Shown: one piece after another, positions 46,670 through 59,000 of the stretch
Position numbering within the stretch: position 1 is the first letter of the stretch
How the letters are laid out: each line of letters begins with the position of its first letter
Position numbers and translations under genes: made by a program
NCBI RefSeq assembly: GCF_007858365.1
Contig: NZ_VFIO01000001.1
Location: forward strand, 1,240,001 to 1,304,000
Direction: 5' to 3'
Length of the DNA: 64,000 bases
From: Pseudomonas saxonica
GTDB lineage: Bacteria > Pseudomonadota > Gammaproteobacteria > Pseudomonadales > Pseudomonadaceae
Notes under the pieces: generated by a model
Told to the model about the DNA's origin: nothing
Seen by the model: the letters and a program-made list of their open reading frames with translations, nothing else
Database searches by the model: none

Positions 46670-49111
46670 TTAAGCGGGCTTTTGCTTCGCCGCCAAGGTT
46701 TCAGCAATCAGCTCTTTCTCGGCCTCTTTGAGGTCTTCGTCACTGATCATCTCGGCAATTACCCGCAAACGCTCAACCACCCGGGCATTGACGCTGCCTT
46801 CAGGGAATTGCCCTTCGGCATCGGGCTCACCCGCAGGCTCACCCACCAGCAGACTCAAGGCTTCATCCGCCTGACGCACGGCGTACACGTGGAACTTGCC
46901 ATCACGCACGGCTTGCAGCACCTTCTCGTCCAGCATCAAGGTGGCCACGTTGGCTTGCGGGATGATCGCGCCCTGCTCCCCCGTAAGACCGCGCGCTTCA
47001 CACAGTCGGAAGAAGCCTTCGATTTTCTCGTTAACTCCGCCTACCGCTTGAACTTCACCAAACTGGTTGATCGACCCCGTAATTGCAAAACACTGCTTGA
47101 GCGGTGTTTTCGAGAGCGCCGAGATCAACGTACAAGCCTCGCCCAGTGACGCACTGTCGCCATCGACGTAACCGTAGGACTGCTCCAGCGCAATACTCGC
47201 CGAGATCGCCAGCGGGAACTCCTGTGCATAACGGCTGCCCAGATACCCGGTCAGAATCATTACGCCCTTGGAGTGAATCGGCTGCCCCAGGTTTACCTCG
47301 CGCTCAATATCGACAATACCGCTGCCGCCCGGATACACCGTGGCGGAAATGCGCGCCGGCACGCCAAACGCCGAATCGCCCACCTCAAGTACAGTCAAGC
47401 CATTGCACTTGCCGACCGCAGCGCCATCGGTGTCGATCAGAATGATCCCGGCCAGCATGTCATCGAGAATCCGTGCAGACACGCGCCCGGTACGCGTGGC
47501 CTTGGCCTTCAACGCACGTTCGATATGCCCCGCGTCGGTCATTTCATCGTTGGCCAGGTGACGGATAAAATCCGCCTCGCTGACCAACTGAAACAAGTCG
47601 CCGATACGGGCAGATAAACGCCCCTGATGCTCGGCCAGACGGGCGCTGTAGGTGGCCAGTCGCGCTACGGCATCAGCCGTCAGCGGCGCCATGCCTTCTT
47701 CGCAAGTGCGTGTGGTCAACAGCTGAGCGAACTGTTCAAGGCTCTCGTCGACCATCGGAATATCTTCATCGAAGTCCACCAACACCCGGAACATCTCCTG
47801 GAAGTCCGGATCAAGGTCTTGCAGCGTGTAATACAACTGGCGAGCACCAATGATGATGACTTTGACCTGCAAGGGAATCACTTGCGGGCTCAGGGTAATG
47901 GTGGCCAGACGCCCCATTTCACCCAGCGGCGACTCCATTTTCAGTTTGCGCGATTGCAAGGCCCGCTTCAGCGCATCCCACACATAGGGTTCGCTCAGCA
48001 TCTTCTCGGCTTCAAGAATCAAAAAGCCACCGTTCGCACGGTGCAACGCCCCCGGACGCAGCTGTCGATACGTGGTGTACAGCGCGCCTTGGTCGGTGCT
48101 GTATTCAATACGGCCAAACAAATTGTCGTAAGTCGGGTGCGGTTCAAACACCACCGGCGCGCCACCACTCATGGGTTGGCCAACAACCAGACTCGGCAGG
48201 TATTGCTCCTCCAGCAACTTGCGCGCTTGAGCATCGGTCTTGCTGTCATCGACCAGCTGCTCGACCACAGTTTTAAGCAGATACACCTGCATCGCCTGCA
48301 AATAGCCGCACACTTCAGCATTTTCGGCGTACTTTTGCGACAGAGGTGCCAGCAAGGGTTGCAACGCCAAGGTGATCGTTTCTTCGTTCAACTGACGCAG
48401 CTGGTTGTTCGACTCTCGCTTCCACTGCGGCAGGCTGGCCAGCTCTTCGTTGAGACGCTCCTCAAGTGCAGATATATCTTCGTGGAAGCGCTCGCGCTCT
48501 TCCTCCGGCAACTGCGAGAACTCGGCTTCGTCCAACGCCTTGCCGTCACTCATGGGCGTAAACGCGACGTTGCTGCTGTCGCGGTACAACGCCACGCCTT
48601 TTTCCAGTGCCAAGCGCTCGATCACATCAAGGGCACGGTCGTAGCGCTGGTTGAAGCCGCGATCAATCGCGCTTTTGCGCTGTTGGTACGTCGGGTGCTC
48701 AAACACCGCCGGGAACGTTGCCAGCAAGTTGTCGATCAGGCCATTGATGTCACCGATAAACGCGCCCGCCGTGCTGGCCGGCAGTTCCAGTGCTCGCGGC
48801 TCGCGAGGGTCATCGAAATTGTTGACGTACACCCAGTCGCTGGGTGACTTGAGCCGCTTGCCTTCAGCTTTGAGGTAGCGTTTAACAAACGAAAAACGCC
48901 CAGTCCCGGGCTCGCCCATCACAAACACGTTGTAACCGGGGCGCGGCATGGCCACGCCAAACTGCAGGGCTTCGACCGCACGCTCCTGGCCGAGAATGCC
49001 GCGAAAGGGCTCCAAATCATTGGTGGTCGAGAAGCTGAACTGTTCAGCGGAGAACGGACGGGTTAGCGCGTCAGGCGCTAGACGCAAGCTGGCAGCAACA
49101 GAATCAGGCAT
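46670..49111 (-). CDS. Lon-like ATP-dependent protease (LonB/YcbZ type)
   Basis: This 813-residue protein combines an AAA-like N-terminal part with a C-terminal Lon protease domain. The Ser-Lys dyad is Ser653 (YVDGDSASLGEA) and Lys696 (GGVNEKIEG). The P-loop reads GEPGTGRFSF, so the usual Lys and Ser/Thr are replaced by Arg and Phe. A long coiled-coil-like insert lies at about 165-260. It fits PA4576-type proteases. It probably degrades damaged cytosolic proteins, but no substrate can be inferred. Confidence 0.92.
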   Translation of the reverse strand: MPDSVAASLRLAPDALTRPFSAEQFSFSTTNDLEPFRGILGQERAVEALQFGVAMPRPGYNVFVMGEPGTGRFSFVKRYLKAEGKRLKSPSDWVYVNNFDDPREPRALELPASTAGAFIGDINGLIDNLLATFPAVFEHPTYQQRKSAIDRGFNQRYDRALDVIERLALEKGVALYRDSSNVAFTPMSDGKALDEAEFSQLPEEERERFHEDISALEERLNEELASLPQWKRESNNQLRQLNEETITLALQPLLAPLSQKYAENAEVCGYLQAMQVYLLKTVVEQLVDDSKTDAQARKLLEEQYLPSLVVGQPMSGGAPVVFEPHPTYDNLFGRIEYSTDQGALYTTYRQLRPGALHRANGGFLILEAEKMLSEPYVWDALKRALQSRKLKMESPLGEMGRLATITLSPQVIPLQVKVIIIGARQLYYTLQDLDPDFQEMFRVLVDFDEDIPMVDESLEQFAQLLTTRTCEEGMAPLTADAVARLATYSARLAEHQGRLSARIGDLFQLVSEADFIRHLANDEMTDAGHIERALKAKATRTGRVSARILDDMLAGIILIDTDGAAVGKCNGLTVLEVGDSAFGVPARISATVYPGGSGIVDIEREVNLGQPIHSKGVMILTGYLGSRYAQEFPLAISASIALEQSYGYVDGDSASLGEACTLISALSKTPLKQCFAITGSINQFGEVQAVGGVNEKIEGFFRLCEARGLTGEQGAIIPQANVATLMLDEKVLQAVRDGKFHVYAVRQADEALSLLVGEPAGEPDAEGQFPEGSVNARVVERLRVIAEMISDEDLKEAEKELIAETLAAKQKPA

Positions 49112-49382
49112 CGGGCTTCCTTACATCGGGCGGGGCAGATGCAGGCATTCTGGCGCTGGCCATGCACGACTGGCAAGGCACACATCGCGTGAAATCTTAC
49201 CCCCCCGTATTTACGGGACGAAAATGTGCTCAAGCCACGATTGTTTTACAAAAAATCACGGAACCCTACGATCGTGCCTAGACTCCTACATGTTACGCGG
49301 CTGGAGTAATAACCGACCCGTACTGGCGCAATGAGCCAGAACCCCTTGTCCATTGGTTGCATACACATAGAGATCTCAGCTT

Positions 49383-49871
49383 ATGAAACGGATTCTTCTT
49401 GGTACTCTCTTTACCGTTGTATCCCTCAATGCCATGGCGCAAGCGCCCGGTGGCCCGAACTGCGGTTGGGGCAACATGTTGTTTGAAGGTCAGCGCGGTA
49501 CACCTGCCCACTTCCTGGCATCCACTACCAACGGCACTTCCGGTAACGCCACCTTCGGCATGACCTCCGGCACCAACGGCTGTACCACCAAAGACGCCCT
49601 GACCTACGGCGGCAAATCGTGGATTGCCATGAATGGCATGATGAACGAGCTGTCCGAAGACATGGCCAAAGGCAATGGCGAAGCACTGACGACCTATGCG
49701 GTGGTTCTGGGTGTCGCACCTGAAGATCGCGAGCATTTTGCAGCCGTTACCCACGAACACTTCCAACAAATCTTCAGCAAAGCTGATGTAACTGCGGAAG
49801 ATATTCACAACAACACCCTGGCCGTGCTGAAAAGTGACGCACGCCTGTCCAAGTACGCAACAGCTGCGTAA
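49383..49871 (+). CDS. DUF3015 periplasmic protein
   Basis: The 162-residue protein has a signal peptide (MKRILLGTLFTVVSLNAMAQA) and the DUF3015 core: GPNCGWGNMLFEGQRG, STTNGTSGNATFGMTSGTNGC, and a helical end with NELSEDMAKGNGEAL. Two cysteines (CGWG and NGC) may pair. The function is unknown. It sits 75 bases before the DUF4105 gene on the same strand with a hairpin between them. The stretch 49112-49382 upstream shows no gene. Confidence 0.9.
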   Translation: MKRILLGTLFTVVSLNAMAQAPGGPNCGWGNMLFEGQRGTPAHFLASTTNGTSGNATFGMTSGTNGCTTKDALTYGGKSWIAMNGMMNELSEDMAKGNGEALTTYAVVLGVAPEDREHFAAVTHEHFQQIFSKADVTAEDIHNNTLAVLKSDARLSKYATAA

Positions 49872-49881
49872 ATGAGGCCTG

Positions 49882-49901
49882 CCCGCTCCTTCGGGAGCGG
49901 G
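49882..49901 (+). terminator. Hairpin after the DUF3015 gene
   Basis: CCCGCTCC and GGAGCGGG arms with a TTCG tetraloop, 10 bases after the stop, without a strong T tract. Partial read-through into the DUF4105 gene is possible. Confidence 0.6.
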
Positions 49902-49946
49902 TATTGTGTCGCGACACCTTTCTTCGTCTGACAACAGTTGCCGAAC

Positions 49947-51800
49947 ATGCTCAAACGCCTTGCCTATCTGGCGCTCTGTGCCTGCGCCCCGCTGTATGCC
50001 TCTCCCCAGCTCGACAATCAACGTGTGCAACAACTGGCTAATGATCCATTCTGGATTTCTTTGGGTCATTACGAGGCTGGCAAGCTCAGTGGTTGGCGCA
50101 GCTATGTCAGCGATGACAAATTTTTTCTCGCCCCTGACGGTGCTCATCATCCGGACGCAGAACTACGCGCCACCGTCGAGGCGTTGTATGCCCCCCTGAG
50201 CCTGGGCGATAAACACCCACAATGTGTCTACCCGGCACGAACCCGCTGGCTCAAAGCCCAACTGAACCTGACCGACCTGCCCAAGGCCGATTGCGCAGAG
50301 TTCACTCAATGGTTCAAAGACGTGGCGCCCCACAGCACGGTGATGATTTTCCCGGCCGCGTACCTGAACAGCCCGTCCTCCATGTTTGGCCATACCTTGT
50401 TGCGGATCGACCAGGCTGACGTGCAGAGCAACAAGACGGCGCTGCTCAGCTATGCGATCAACTTTGGCGCTTACATTGAAGGCTCTGACAACAGCATCCT
50501 GTATGCCTGGAAAGGCTTGGCCGGCGGCTATCCCGGCCTGTTCGCACTGGTGCCGTATCAGGAAAAGCTTTCGGAATACCGCAGCCTGGAAAACCGTGAC
50601 CTGTGGGAATACCGCCTGAACCTGACACCCGAAGAAACCCAACGCATGGTTGAACATGTGTGGGAGCTTAAACAGGTTCAGTTTGACTACTTTTTCTTTG
50701 ACGAAAACTGCTCATACCGCCTGCTTGAGCTGCTGCAAGTTGCGCGTCCCGGCTTGCAACTGACCACCCAGTTCCCGCTGACCGCAATCCCCACCGACAC
50801 AGTGAAAGCCGTCAAGGAAGCCGGGCTGGTAGAAAGCATTGAATACCGGCCATCCCGCGAGCGTGAACTGCTGGATCGGGCCAAGGTGCTCGATCCGCAA
50901 GAACAGCAATGGGTACTGCAGGTCAGCGCCGATCAGGCGCAGCTGCAGAATCCGGCTTTCAAGGCGCTGCCCAAAGAACGCCAGGCGTTGATTATTGACG
51001 CGGCGTATCGCCTTGAACGCTATCGTGCCAATGGCCTTGAGCGCGATACCGGGCGTTCGCAACGCAGCTTTGAACTGCTGCGAGCGATCAACCAGAACCC
51101 TGCGCCCGAACTAAAGGTCGAGAAACCTGAATTACCTGAAAACGGCCACGAGTCGCGCACCTGGCAATTAGGTGCCGGTAGCCGCGACGACAAAGCGTTT
51201 GCCGAGTACGGCTTGCGCATGGCCTATCACGACCTGAATGACAACGCGCCGGGCTTCCCGCTGGGGGCGCAGATTGAAATTCTGCAACTCAAACTGCGCC
51301 AGTACGAAGGTAATAAATGGCAAGTTCAGCAGCTGGATCTGGCCAATATCCGCTCCCTGACGCCGCGTAACGAGCTGCTTAAGCCGTGGTCATGGCAAGT
51401 CGGCGGCGGGCTAGAACGGGTACTGGGCAAGCACGGCGACGAAAATCTGGTGAGTCATGTCAACGGCGGCGCGGGCGGCACCTGGCAATTGGGTGAAGAC
51501 ATGCTCGGCTTTGCGCTGGGGACTGTGCGGATAGAACACAACAATGACTTCGCCGCCTTCGTATCACCCGCTGCCGGTTTTAATACCGGAGTGCTGTGGC
51601 GTAACCCGGTGGGTAATCTGAGCCTTGAGGCCAAGGGTGACTATTTTGCCAATGGAGAAATCCGCCGTAGCCTCAGTTTGAATCAACAGTGGGAAGTGTC
51701 TCGTAATCTGGGTGTGCGCTTAAGTGCTCAACGAGAGTTCAGCAAGCTCACCTCCCCCATCAACGAAGTGATGCTGGAAGTGAAGTGGTATCACTACTAG
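49947..51800 (+). CDS. DUF4105 protein, possible cell-envelope cysteine peptidase
   Basis: The 617-residue precursor has a signal peptide (cut after YAS near residue 19). The DUF4105 domain spans about 120-290 with the conserved His149 (SSMFGHTLLRID) and the Asn-Cys-Ser motif at 254-256 (FDENCSYRLL). From about residue 390 the chain shows alternating hydrophobic strands and ends in an aromatic residue (VKWYHY), the pattern of an outer-membrane barrel. A His before Cys order recalls permuted NlpC/P60 enzymes, so a peptidase or amidase role is possible but unproved. I chose ATG 49947; a TTG three codons upstream is open. Confidence 0.85.
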   Translation: MLKRLAYLALCACAPLYASPQLDNQRVQQLANDPFWISLGHYEAGKLSGWRSYVSDDKFFLAPDGAHHPDAELRATVEALYAPLSLGDKHPQCVYPARTRWLKAQLNLTDLPKADCAEFTQWFKDVAPHSTVMIFPAAYLNSPSSMFGHTLLRIDQADVQSNKTALLSYAINFGAYIEGSDNSILYAWKGLAGGYPGLFALVPYQEKLSEYRSLENRDLWEYRLNLTPEETQRMVEHVWELKQVQFDYFFFDENCSYRLLELLQVARPGLQLTTQFPLTAIPTDTVKAVKEAGLVESIEYRPSRERELLDRAKVLDPQEQQWVLQVSADQAQLQNPAFKALPKERQALIIDAAYRLERYRANGLERDTGRSQRSFELLRAINQNPAPELKVEKPELPENGHESRTWQLGAGSRDDKAFAEYGLRMAYHDLNDNAPGFPLGAQIEILQLKLRQYEGNKWQVQQLDLANIRSLTPRNELLKPWSWQVGGGLERVLGKHGDENLVSHVNGGAGGTWQLGEDMLGFALGTVRIEHNNDFAAFVSPAAGFNTGVLWRNPVGNLSLEAKGDYFANGEIRRSLSLNQQWEVSRNLGVRLSAQREFSKLTSPINEVMLEVKWYHY

Positions 51801-51808
51801 TAATCTGT

Positions 51809-51842
51809 GCCGAAGGCTGCGACCGAGCGCGAAGCGGTCGCA
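51809..51842. repeat. Single REP-like element
   Basis: GCTGCGACCG and CGGTCGCAG arms flank a short AGCGCGAAG loop, directly after the DUF4105 gene. This is a typical Pseudomonas extragenic palindrome core. Confidence 0.65.
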
Positions 51843-51930
51843 GACTGGACGCATCGGTGTGTCACTCAAAAGGAATTGAACCCGCACACTCAGCCGTGCT
51901 CTGAACCTTGTAGCCACAAGGAAAATCCCT

Positions 51931-53786
<1,856 letters not shown>

Positions 53787-53958
53787 TTAGAAGGCGATTG
53801 GCCAGAACTTTATCAATTCATGTCGCACCGCGACAGCGCAAAATGTCGCAGTTCTGAATTTAAATGGTGCTTTTATATAAATAGAACCGATTTCAAAGGG
53901 TTTTGCGCACCAAAAAATGGCTTCTTGTACGCACTTTTACACCATTGAAAACCGAACC

Positions 53959-54080
53959 GTAGCAGCTGCCCAAGGCTGCGTCCGATTGCGAAGCGATCGT
54001 AGGATTCGTCTCTGCATGTTGAATGTCACACCGCCTTTGCGACGGCTTCGCCGCCGGACGCAGCCTTCGGCAGCGGCTAC
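53959..54080. repeat. REP/BIME-type inverted repeat pair
   Basis: Arms of 26 bases (53959-53984 and 54055-54080) are inverted with few mismatches and hold GGCTGCG cores, separated by 70 bases with a further CGACGGCTTCGCCGCCG-type hairpin. It lies between gdhA and ettA. The rest of 53760-54144 is the gdhA upstream region and the ettA terminator. Confidence 0.82.
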
Positions 54081-54099
54081 GAATTGAAGTCCGCACACC

Positions 54100-54126
54100 A
54101 AAAAAAACGGCGCCCGAAGGCGCCGT
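54100..54126 (-). terminator. Terminator of ettA
   Basis: ACGGCGCC and GGCGCCGT form an eight-base-pair stem with a CGAA loop and are followed on the minus strand by eight Us, 18 bases after the ettA stop. Confidence 0.88.
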
Positions 54127-54144
54127 CTTGTGTTGCAACCGCCC

Positions 54145-55812
54145 TTACTGGGCCAGTTTTTTATGACGCACGCGGTGCGGCAAGGTGGCCGCTTCGCCGA
54201 GGCGCTTTTTACGATCAGCTTCGTACTCGGTGTAGTTGCCTTCAAAGAAGACCGCTTGCGAGTCGTCTTCGTACGCCAGGATGTGAGTCGCGACGCGGTC
54301 AAGGAACCACCGATCGTGAGAGATCACAATGGCGGCGCCCGGGAAGTCCAGCAGCGCTTCCTCCAGCGAACGCAAGGTCTCAACGTCAAGGTCGTTGGAC
54401 GGTTCGTCGAGCAGCAACACGTTGGCGCCCTCTTTCAAGGTCAGGGCCAGGTGCAAGCGACCACGCTCACCACCGGACAAGTCCTTGACGAACTTCTGCT
54501 GATCGCCGCCTTTGAAGTTGAAACGACCGACATAGGTACGCGACGGAATTTCATAGTTGCCGATGCGGATCACATCAGAACCATCGGAAATGGCCTGGAA
54601 TACCGTTTTGCTGCCATCCAGGTCGTCACGGCTCTGGTCAACACACGCCAGTTGCACAGTGTCGCCAATTTCGATGCTGCCCGAATCCGGCTGCTCTTTG
54701 CCCATCAACATGCGGAACAGGGTCGATTTACCGGCACCGTTACCGCCGATCACGCCAACAATGGCGCCTTTAGGCATCGCGAACGACAGGTTGTCGATCA
54801 GCACGCGATCGCCGTAACCCTTGGAGACGTTTTTGAACTCAATAACCTTGTCACCCAGGCGCGGACCGGCCGGGATGTAGATTTCGTTGGTTTCGCTACG
54901 TTTCTGGAATTCCTGCGATTGCAGTTCTTCGAAGCGTTGCAGACGTGCCTTGGACTTGGACTGACGCGCCTTGGCCCCTTTACGGACCCACTCCAGCTCG
55001 TCTTTCATGGCCTTTTCATGGGCCGACTGCTGTTTGGATTCGGCCGCCAGACGATCGGACTTGGCTTCAAGCCAACCCGAGTAGTTGCCTTCGTAAGGAA
55101 TGCCCGCACCGCGGTCGAGTTCCAGAATCCAGCCCGCCACGTTGTCCAGGAAGTAACGGTCGTGCGTAATCGCAACCACAGTGCCCGGGAAGTCGTGCAG
55201 GAAGTGCTCCAGCCAAGCCACCGAATCAGCATCCAAGTGGTTGGTTGGTTCGTCGAGCAGCAGCATGTCCGGGGCCGACAGCAACAGACGGCACAGGGCT
55301 ACACGGCGTTTTTCACCACCCGACAGGTGCTCGACCTTGGCATCCCAGGCCGGCAGGCGCAGTGCATCGGCAGCGACTTCGAGCTGGCGCTCAAGGTTAT
55401 GACCGTCACTGGCTTGCAGAATGGCTTCGAGCTTGGCCTGTTCAGCAGCCAGCTTGTCGAAGTCGGCATCCGGGTCCGCGTATTCGGCATACACCTGATC
55501 CAGACGCGCTTGGGCATCCTTGATCACGCTAACGGCTTCTTCAACCACTTCGCGAACGGTTTTGCTTGGATCCAGTTGCGGTTCTTGTGGCAGATAGCCT
55601 ATGTTCAGGTCCGGCATTGGACGGGCTTCACCGTCAAACTCGGTATCAACGCCAGCCATGATTTTCAACAGGGTGGATTTACCCGAACCGTTCAAACCGA
55701 GTACGCCGATCTTGGCGCCCGGGAAAAACGACAGGGAGATATTTTTCAGGATTTCCCGCTTCGGCGGAACAACTTTGCTCAACCGATGCATGGTGAAAAC
55801 GTATTGGGCCAT
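54145..55812 (-). CDS. ettA: Energy-dependent translational throttle protein EttA
   Basis: EttA is an ABC-F ATPase that binds the ribosomal E site and slows translation when ATP is low. The 555-residue protein has two ABC domains with Walker A GLNGSGKST near 39 and GGNGAGKST near 355, signatures LSGGEKRRVAL and LSGGERGRLHL, and the EttA-type arm and linker between them. No membrane segment is present, as expected. It matches PA4595. Confidence 0.96.
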   Translation of the reverse strand: MAQYVFTMHRLSKVVPPKREILKNISLSFFPGAKIGVLGLNGSGKSTLLKIMAGVDTEFDGEARPMPDLNIGYLPQEPQLDPSKTVREVVEEAVSVIKDAQARLDQVYAEYADPDADFDKLAAEQAKLEAILQASDGHNLERQLEVAADALRLPAWDAKVEHLSGGEKRRVALCRLLLSAPDMLLLDEPTNHLDADSVAWLEHFLHDFPGTVVAITHDRYFLDNVAGWILELDRGAGIPYEGNYSGWLEAKSDRLAAESKQQSAHEKAMKDELEWVRKGAKARQSKSKARLQRFEELQSQEFQKRSETNEIYIPAGPRLGDKVIEFKNVSKGYGDRVLIDNLSFAMPKGAIVGVIGGNGAGKSTLFRMLMGKEQPDSGSIEIGDTVQLACVDQSRDDLDGSKTVFQAISDGSDVIRIGNYEIPSRTYVGRFNFKGGDQQKFVKDLSGGERGRLHLALTLKEGANVLLLDEPSNDLDVETLRSLEEALLDFPGAAIVISHDRWFLDRVATHILAYEDDSQAVFFEGNYTEYEADRKKRLGEAATLPHRVRHKKLAQ

Positions 55813-56092
55813 GGAGAACCTAGCGTCTGTGACTGATGAATAAAGCGCGAGCTACGCCCGGATCAGGCCATAGCAGTCAGTCAGGGACTGATCGAAATCA
55901 ATACCTGCTCGCACAAAAAGCCTAAGTGTAGGAGATCGAATGCTCCCGCGTAACCGGCAAAGCTACCTGAATGCGCTGATCAGGGCAAACCAACCGGCGC
56001 CACAGAGCTGGCACTTTGCCACAACCCAAGGCATGCTAGGCGTCCTCTGGGCGTAGGCTTATAGCCATACAGCCAAACCGCAGGATCACAGT

Positions 56093-59000
56093 TTGCCCAA
56101 CGTCAACGCGTCAACGTCCACTCGCGCACCCAAACCAGGCCAACGCACTGGCACGCCTGTGCGCGGCACGCTCAAAGGGGCACTGGCGACGCTGGTTCTA
56201 TTCTTGCTGGGCATGTTGTTCTGGTTGTTAATTGAGCAATATCAGGAAACCCTTCAGCAAGAGCGGCAATGGAGCATCAATTACAGCGCCGATCTGGCGG
56301 ACAACATCAGCTTGAATATGGCCCTCAGAGCCGAAATCGCGCTGAACCAGTTACCCCAGTACGAGCAGCCAACCACCTCGCGCCAGCAACAAGCCCTGGT
56401 CAATCGGCTGCGCCAATCCTTACCGTCCCTGCATAGCCTTGCCTGGTTAAGCCCCGACGCAAAAGTGCTGATCGACAGCACTGGCATCAGCCCCGATGCC
56501 GCCTACCTCGAAGACTGGATCAAACACCGCCAGCCCATCCAGCGCACCGATGGTTACTACTACGCCAGTAACCGTGATGGCAGCCTTTCTTATTTATTGC
56601 TGAACCACCCCATTGGCCCGGCCAGAGGTTACTGGCTGCTGCGCATGACACCCGACTTGCTGCAAAACCTGACACGCCAGACAGCCGCAACCAAACGTCC
56701 GCAATGGCTGATTGAAAACACCCAAACAGGGCGAGTGCTCAGTCACAGCGACCCGACCATTCGTCCCTCCTCAGCCATGACCCAGGCCGACATAGAAGAC
56801 ACCGTACTGTTAAAGCCCTTGAGCCACAGCGACTGGCAACTGCGGGGGCTGTTCAACGAACAGAAGAGCATTGAAGCCCTCTTGCCCGGACTGATCGCAA
56901 AGTGCCTGCTCGGTTTGCTGTTTTCATTGCTGCCGATTGTCGCACTGGTGAACATGCGCCGCCGTCAACGGCAGTTACACGAGGGGCGCCGGCGTTATCA
57001 CGATATTTTTGAAGGCACCGGGGTGGCGCTTTGTGTGCTCGACCTGGCCAACTTGCCAGGTTTTCTGGAGCGCGAGAAATTACACAACGTCGACGCTCTG
57101 ACGCGCTGGCTCACCCAGAATCCTGAACGCCACCCGTTATTGCTTGAGCAATTGCGCATCACCGAAGTGAATCAGGTCGCCATGCATCTATTGCAGGTCG
57201 GATCCGAAGACGGTGCCTGGTTAAAACTGATTAACGGTTGCCCGAAAAACGCTGCTGCCATTGGTTATCGAGTGGTCGAAACCGTGATTACTCAGCAGCA
57301 ACAGCTTGAGCTGGAAATCAAACTGAGTGACGCCAAGGGTGAAGATCAGCATTTATGGCTGGTCCTGCGCCTTCCGGAGGTCGAGCAGGACTATCACGCG
57401 GTCATTCTGAGCATTACGGACATCACCAGCCGCAAACTCATTGAGCTGTCCTTGCAAGAACGTGAACGCTTCTGGTCAGAAGTTGTGCGCACCGTGCCTG
57501 ATCATTTGTATGTACAAGACGTGAATAGCCAGATGATGATTTTCAGTAATCACCATCTGGGCTATAGCTTGGGCTACAACGATGCTGAGCTGCACCAGAT
57601 GGGCGCATATTTCTGGGAAATACTGCTACACCCCGAGGATGCCGAACGATACGCGCAACGGCGCATCTTGCAGCGCGCCACCGCTTACAGCCAACTGTTG
57701 CAGTGCCAGTTACGCTTTCGCCATCGCACGGGTGTGTGGCGACGCTTTGATATACGCGAACAGGCCCTGGCCCGTAACGCTCGCGATCAGGTCACACGGA
57801 TCATCGGAGTGGCTAAAGACATCACCGACCAGATAGAAGCCAGCGAATCCTTGCGCATGGCTGCCACGGTGTTCGAACACTCGACCTCGGCGATTCTGAT
57901 CACTGACCCCGACGGGTTTATCGTACAAGCCAACGAAGCCTTCAGCCGGGTCAGCGGTTACGCCGTGTCACACGTACTCGACCAACTGCCCACCATGCTC
58001 ACCGTGGACGAACATCAGCAGACACACTTGCGCTACATCTTCAAACAACTCAGCCAGCACCGCTCATGGGAAGGCGAGGTGTGGCTTAAACGGCGCAATG
58101 GCGAGCACTACCCGGCGTGGGTCGGGATCACCGCCGTACTGGACAATGAAGGCGACCTGGCCAGTTACGTGTGCTTCTTCAGCGATATCAGCGAACGCAA
58201 GGCCAGTGAGCAGCGCATCCATCGCCTGGCGTATTACGATGCGCTGACCCACCTGCCTAACCGCACACTGTTTCAAGATCGCCTGCACACCGCACTGCAA
58301 CAAGGCGACCGGAATAAATCGTGGGTGGTGCTGATGTTCCTCGATCTCGACCGCTTCAAACCCATCAATGATTCCCTGGGGCACGCGGCAGGCGACCGCA
58401 TGCTCAAAGACATGGCCATACGCCTGCTGGCATGTGTCGGCGACGACGATACCGTGGCCCGGATGGGCGGAGACGAATTCACCCTGCTTTTACAGCCGCG
58501 CAACACCCGTGAGCACGCTCTGAACCGGGCGGTTCATGTGGCCGAAGAAATTCTCGCCAGCCTGGTGAAACCCTTTGTGCTGGAAAGCCGCGAGTTCTTC
58601 GTGACGGCCAGTATTGGTATCGCCCTGAGCCCTCAGGATGGCAAGGAACTCAGCCAACTGATGAAGAACGCCGACACGGCGATGTATCACGCCAAGGAAC
58701 GCGGTAAAAACAACTTCCAGTTCTATCAGGCCGACATGAACGCCAGCGCGCTGGAGCGTCTCGAACTTGAGAGCGACTTGCGCCATGCGCTGGACCTGCA
58801 AGAGTTTATCCTCTATTACCAGCCACAATTCAGCGGCGACGGTAAACGCCTGACCGGCGTTGAAGCGCTGCTGCGCTGGAATCATCCTCGGCGCGGGCTA
58901 GTGCCGCCAGGGGATTTTATCCCGGTGCTCGAAGAGCTCGGGCTGGTGGTAGAAGTCGGCGACTGGGTGCTGACAGAAGCCTGCCGGCAGCTCAAGCACT

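Noticed and set aside
54130..55836. Open frame of 568 codons opposite ettA
   Set aside because: Antisense shadow of ettA; no motif and no ribosome site.
55980..56060. sigma54 site upstream of the c-di-GMP enzyme gene
   Set aside because: A TGGCAC is present but the second element is at the wrong distance.
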